A stretch of DNA of 51,176 nt from an uncultured Bacilli bacterium (GTDB lineage: Bacteria; Bacillota_I; Bacilli_A; RF39; UBA660), in contig CANPZX010000002.1 of assembly GCA_947589195.1 (NCBI GenBank), forward strand, positions 1-51,176, given 5' to 3'. The notes under the pieces are model-generated. The model was not told the origin of the DNA. It was given only the letters and a program-made list of their open reading frames with translations, and made no database searches. Below are positions 48,832 through 51,176 of this stretch, piece by piece. A program made the translations under genes and the position numbers. Every line of letters starts with the position of its first letter. The first letter of the stretch is position 1.

Positions 48832-51176
48832 AAAAAGCTAAGACAAGTCGAAAACCAATGTAGTTATATGCAGAGCCGTTGTCCGTATCAAACATGAACA
48901 AACCAGCTCCAACACCGACGGCACAATCGCCTCCACGATGCACCCATGGATTGCTCGTAGAAACAGGATAGCCATCGTCGCCATGCCAACTACTTATGTA
49001 TCTAGTTTGAGCAGCTATATTAGGTATCGTTCCTTGATATTGTACTTGTTTAAATGGCCCCATTTCACCGGTTGCATCACCAAAAATAAATCGACTATTA
49101 TCTTTATCATTTATACTATATGTATATATATCATAATATCTTGAATCATCTGGCAATTCTATTCCATTTGAAACTATACTTTTATCAGTATTTTTACCAT
49201 TAAATCCAGAATTATTAGTAGAATTTGGACCGGATGCTAATACGCCTGAATATTCATTATCTTCCATACCTGCCATCATATATTCATGATTTCCTCCACT
49301 CATATCAAAAATACCACTATAGTTATTTGTTGTGCTTGCTACGACACTTGCAGAATTAAAATAATTAGTATTATATGTTCCATCTAATCCCTTAGTTGCT
49401 CCACCAAATTCATTACAAGCATTTGGATATGTTGTACATGATTCATTCGTTGCTGTATAACCCGTTGTTGGTGAATTTATCGCGGCATATCCAGTTAAAT
49501 AACTAAGATTATTATTGATTCTTACCTCTTGTCTACTTCCATAGATACTATGTTGTAAATAAGCAACTGCTCCCCACTCTGTATTTTTCATCATATGACT
49601 ATTTAAATTTGCTTCGTAATTTCTTCCTACAACATAAGCTTTAGATACTTGAATGCTTCGCCATGAATATACATTTGGTTTTATTATCACATTCTTTGCT
49701 TCTTTTAAAGCATCACTTTCATCTATTGGATTTACTTGAGCTCCAGCAGTATTTTCTGCTCCTTTATATCCAGTTTCGAATTTTCCTACCCAAATACCAT
49801 TCGTATTAAATGAAGTAAAAGCTGGATGGGTTAACCATGTTTCCTTTGTTTGTCCTTTTGATACTTCAGTATCAAATCTATCTTCAAATATTACTTCTAT
49901 TGTTTGAACTTTACTTGTTATATCTGTTGTTGATAAATCTTTGTATTTCTCATCACTAAATATTTGATAGCGATATCTTGGTATCCATACAAAATAACTT
50001 TCAATATCTTCTTCATTTATTGGTTGATTTATTCCAGGATCATCTTTTCCCTCAACTAATATAACTGCATTTGCCCATTCTTGATTGGAATAATCATACC
50101 ATTTTTCATTAGTGTCAGCTCTGGTTACTTTTCCTTCATTATCTATTTTAACTGGTATTAAATTATTTTTTAATACTGGATCTGCTCCATTTAAATCTGT
50201 TTCTTGATATCCATTATAACTTAATTCATAAGGTTCCGTTTCGGTTCCTTTACCATTTGATATTAATACTTCGGGCTTTAGATATAATGTGGGCTTAATT
50301 AAATCAGCTCTCCAAACTTGATGATTACCTACTGCCCCTGTTGGGCCCATTGCAGTAATGTTGTCCCAATAATCAGTTATAGGCATAAGCATTCTTTGAT
50401 CTTTTAAAGTTTCCAATAACCAATTGGTATATGCACAATCAGTTTGATATGTATCATTTTTCCAATTATATAATTCTTGCTTTAAACATAGTTCACGATT
50501 ATTTGTACTTTCTCCACTTGTAGCATATCCATAATCTGAAGGATACATTAAAGCAATTTTGCCTTGCCATAATTTAGGGCGAGAACTTGATACTGTTGTA
50601 CTTCTTTCATAATTATAAAAATCATTTGTTATAATTCCAATACTTGTACTATTTCCTCCCAAATTCCATAAGACTGTATCTATCATATTTTTTGCTTCAG
50701 TGGTTAAACCACTCTTACTAAAATCACATTCTGTTGTTGCATTATTTTGTCCAGTCGGACAATCTCCACTAGTTCGATTATAATATGCACCAGAATTTAA
50801 AAGTAGTTGTAATTTGGCATCACTCCAATCATTGCTTCCATATGGACCTTTTGATGTTCCTTCATTGTTATTTTTATTATCATAAGACATCGCTGGTTCT
50901 AATGCATCGGCTCTTATTATTTTTACTCTTTGTCCTTCAGGTGTATTAACTAGGCCAATTATCCTCCATAACTCATTATTAAACTTAACATAATTATTAG
51001 GATTTTCTCCATAATACCTGTATTCTTCTTGTTTTAAATTAGCTATTGCTTCATTTGGATTTAAGCCATATTCATTATATCCAGCATCTACTATATTTGC
51101 ATCTTTATGACTTACTTTAACAATTCCACTTCCTCCAGCTATATCTTTATCTTCTATTGCTAATCTTTTTATATCT
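48830..51176 (-). CDS. Large surface-type protein with C-terminal FGE/C-type-lectin domain, probable DGR target (5' end outside window)
   Basis: The frame is open from the right edge through 51176 to the stop at 48830, so at least 781 residues are present. The ATG at 50890 is internal: the preceding 95 codons are open and protein-like ('NNELWRIIGLVNTPEGQ'). The early part resembles pilin-like surface proteins ('KDANIVDAGYNEYGLNPNEA'). The C-terminal ~250 residues form an FGE-sulfatase/C-type-lectin fold: 'WGAVAYLQHSIYG', 'IFDMSGGNHEYMM' and 'PWVHRGGDCAVGVGAGLF', ending 'GFRLVLAF'. This ending is the standard layout of DGR variable proteins. Cell-surface display and ligand binding are inferred. 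Confidence 0.85.
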   Translation of the reverse strand, partial: DIKRLAIEDKDIAGGSGIVKVSHKDANIVDAGYNEYGLNPNEAIANLKQEEYRYYGENPNNYVKFNNELWRIIGLVNTPEGQRVKIIRADALEPAMSYDNKNNNEGTSKGPYGSNDWSDAKLQLLLNSGAYYNRTSGDCPTGQNNATTECDFSKSGLTTEAKNMIDTVLWNLGGNSTSIGIITNDFYNYERSTTVSSSRPKLWQGKIALMYPSDYGYATSGESTNNRELCLKQELYNWKNDTYQTDCAYTNWLLETLKDQRMLMPITDYWDNITAMGPTGAVGNHQVWRADLIKPTLYLKPEVLISNGKGTETEPYELSYNGYQETDLNGADPVLKNNLIPVKIDNEGKVTRADTNEKWYDYSNQEWANAVILVEGKDDPGINQPINEEDIESYFVWIPRYRYQIFSDEKYKDLSTTDITSKVQTIEVIFEDRFDTEVSKGQTKETWLTHPAFTSFNTNGIWVGKFETGYKGAENTAGAQVNPIDESDALKEAKNVIIKPNVYSWRSIQVSKAYVVGRNYEANLNSHMMKNTEWGAVAYLQHSIYGSRQEVRINNNLSYLTGYAAINSPTTGYTATNESCTTYPNACNEFGGATKGLDGTYNTNYFNSASVVASTTNNYSGIFDMSGGNHEYMMAGMEDNEYSGVLASGPNSTNNSGFNGKNTDKSIVSNGIELPDDSRYYDIYTYSINDKDNSRFIFGDATGEMGPFKQVQYQGTIPNIAAQTRYISSWHGDDGYPVSTSNPWVHRGGDCAVGVGAGLFMFDTDNGSAYNYIGFRLVLAF
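48842..48990 (-). other. Candidate DGR variable region (VR)
   Basis: The last ~50 codons have a base composition unlike the rest of the window: by hand count 59 of 110 bases at 48881-48990 are G or C. Codons are rich in NNC (GGC, GAC, GCC, GTC, TTC, AAC, TAC), as expected when AAC codons of a template repeat are mutated at A. The protein motif 'RGG-x6-G-x-GLF' with 'GFRLVL' at the end is the DGR C-type-lectin variable scaffold. No reverse transcriptase or template repeat is within the window. Confidence 0.6.

Noticed and set aside
48938..49144. Plus-strand reading frame opposite the candidate variable region
   Set aside because: It is antisense to a recognisable conserved domain; the long frame reflects the GC-rich composition of the variable region.
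50890..50890. ATG at 50890 as the start of the surface protein gene
   Set aside because: The 95 codons upstream to the window edge are open in the same frame and read as sensible protein, and no ribosome binding site precedes the ATG.

Overview
The window reads as a chromosomal segment of a very AT-rich, anaerobic, Gram-positive-lineage bacterium: Bacillota, probably a gut Bacilli or Erysipelotrichia/RF39-like organism with a small genome. The signs are the low GC, strong AGGAGG/AGGTG ribosome binding sites, a CIRCE operator, two Firmicutes-type LexA boxes, pyruvate:ferredoxin oxidoreductase, ISLre2 and GtrA/TagO-type cell-wall genes. TGA acts as a stop codon (for example in the ATGA overlaps), so the code is standard rather than the Mycoplasma code. 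Most genes lie on the minus strand. The species is an inference; no rRNA gene is present.

Layout. 1-265: a GC-richer, hairpin-dense stretch of unknown nature. 266-10758: housekeeping and metabolic genes (DUF975 membrane protein, RecG, PFOR, Ogt, Hsp20 under a CIRCE/HrcA promoter, an SDR, a transglutaminase-like protein, an Rpn-type remnant, a CDF metal exporter), with a candidate small RNA at 3035-3182. 10825-30058: a roughly 19 kb minus-strand surface-polysaccharide cluster. Its promoter-proximal part resembles rhamnan/teichoic-type glycan export (GT2, WchF-like GT4, Wzm/Wzt ABC transporter, WsaF-like GT, RgpF-HAD). Its distal part resembles a Gtr-type side-chain system (GtrA, DPM1-like GT2, three paralogous GT-C-like membrane proteins) plus a sugar-activation module. 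30130-32160: a patch of horizontally acquired or decayed DNA (Fic protein, ISLre2 remnant with intact inverted repeats and a 9-bp target duplication, a direct repeat of a promoter region, a broken XRE/ImmA regulator). 32255-37020: a DUF4143 ATPase, a polymerase-GT4 fusion, a second GtrA and a TagO/WecA-type initiating transferase. 37083-40405: a hypothetical protein, uridine phosphorylase, a hypothetical protein and a VanY carboxypeptidase. 40434-43920: a translationally coupled operon (radical SAM, DUF4130, divergent GroEL-like) behind a LexA-type box. 44064-45233: a zinc-ribbon-like hypothetical, a second LexA box driving a short transcript, and tRNA-Thr(CGU). 45331-48791: a heterodimeric ABC exporter. 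48830 to the right edge: a large secreted-type protein ending in an FGE/C-type-lectin domain whose last ~150 bp look like the variable region of a diversity-generating retroelement (DGR).

Main observations. (1) Two adjacent GT-C-like genes each carry an in-frame G10 tract inside a 575-bp block that is identical between them. This predicts phase variation and gene conversion of a surface glycan. (2) The terminal gene has a GC-rich, NNC-codon-rich 3' end typical of a DGR target; no reverse transcriptase is in view. (3) A divergent GroEL is coupled to a radical-SAM/DUF4130 DNA-repair pair under a probable SOS promoter, not a CIRCE element. (4) A second SOS-like promoter drives a roughly 170-nt transcript next to tRNA-Thr with opposing hairpins, a layout like a type I toxin-antitoxin locus. 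All positions and identities were read by eye; no alignment or database search was run.
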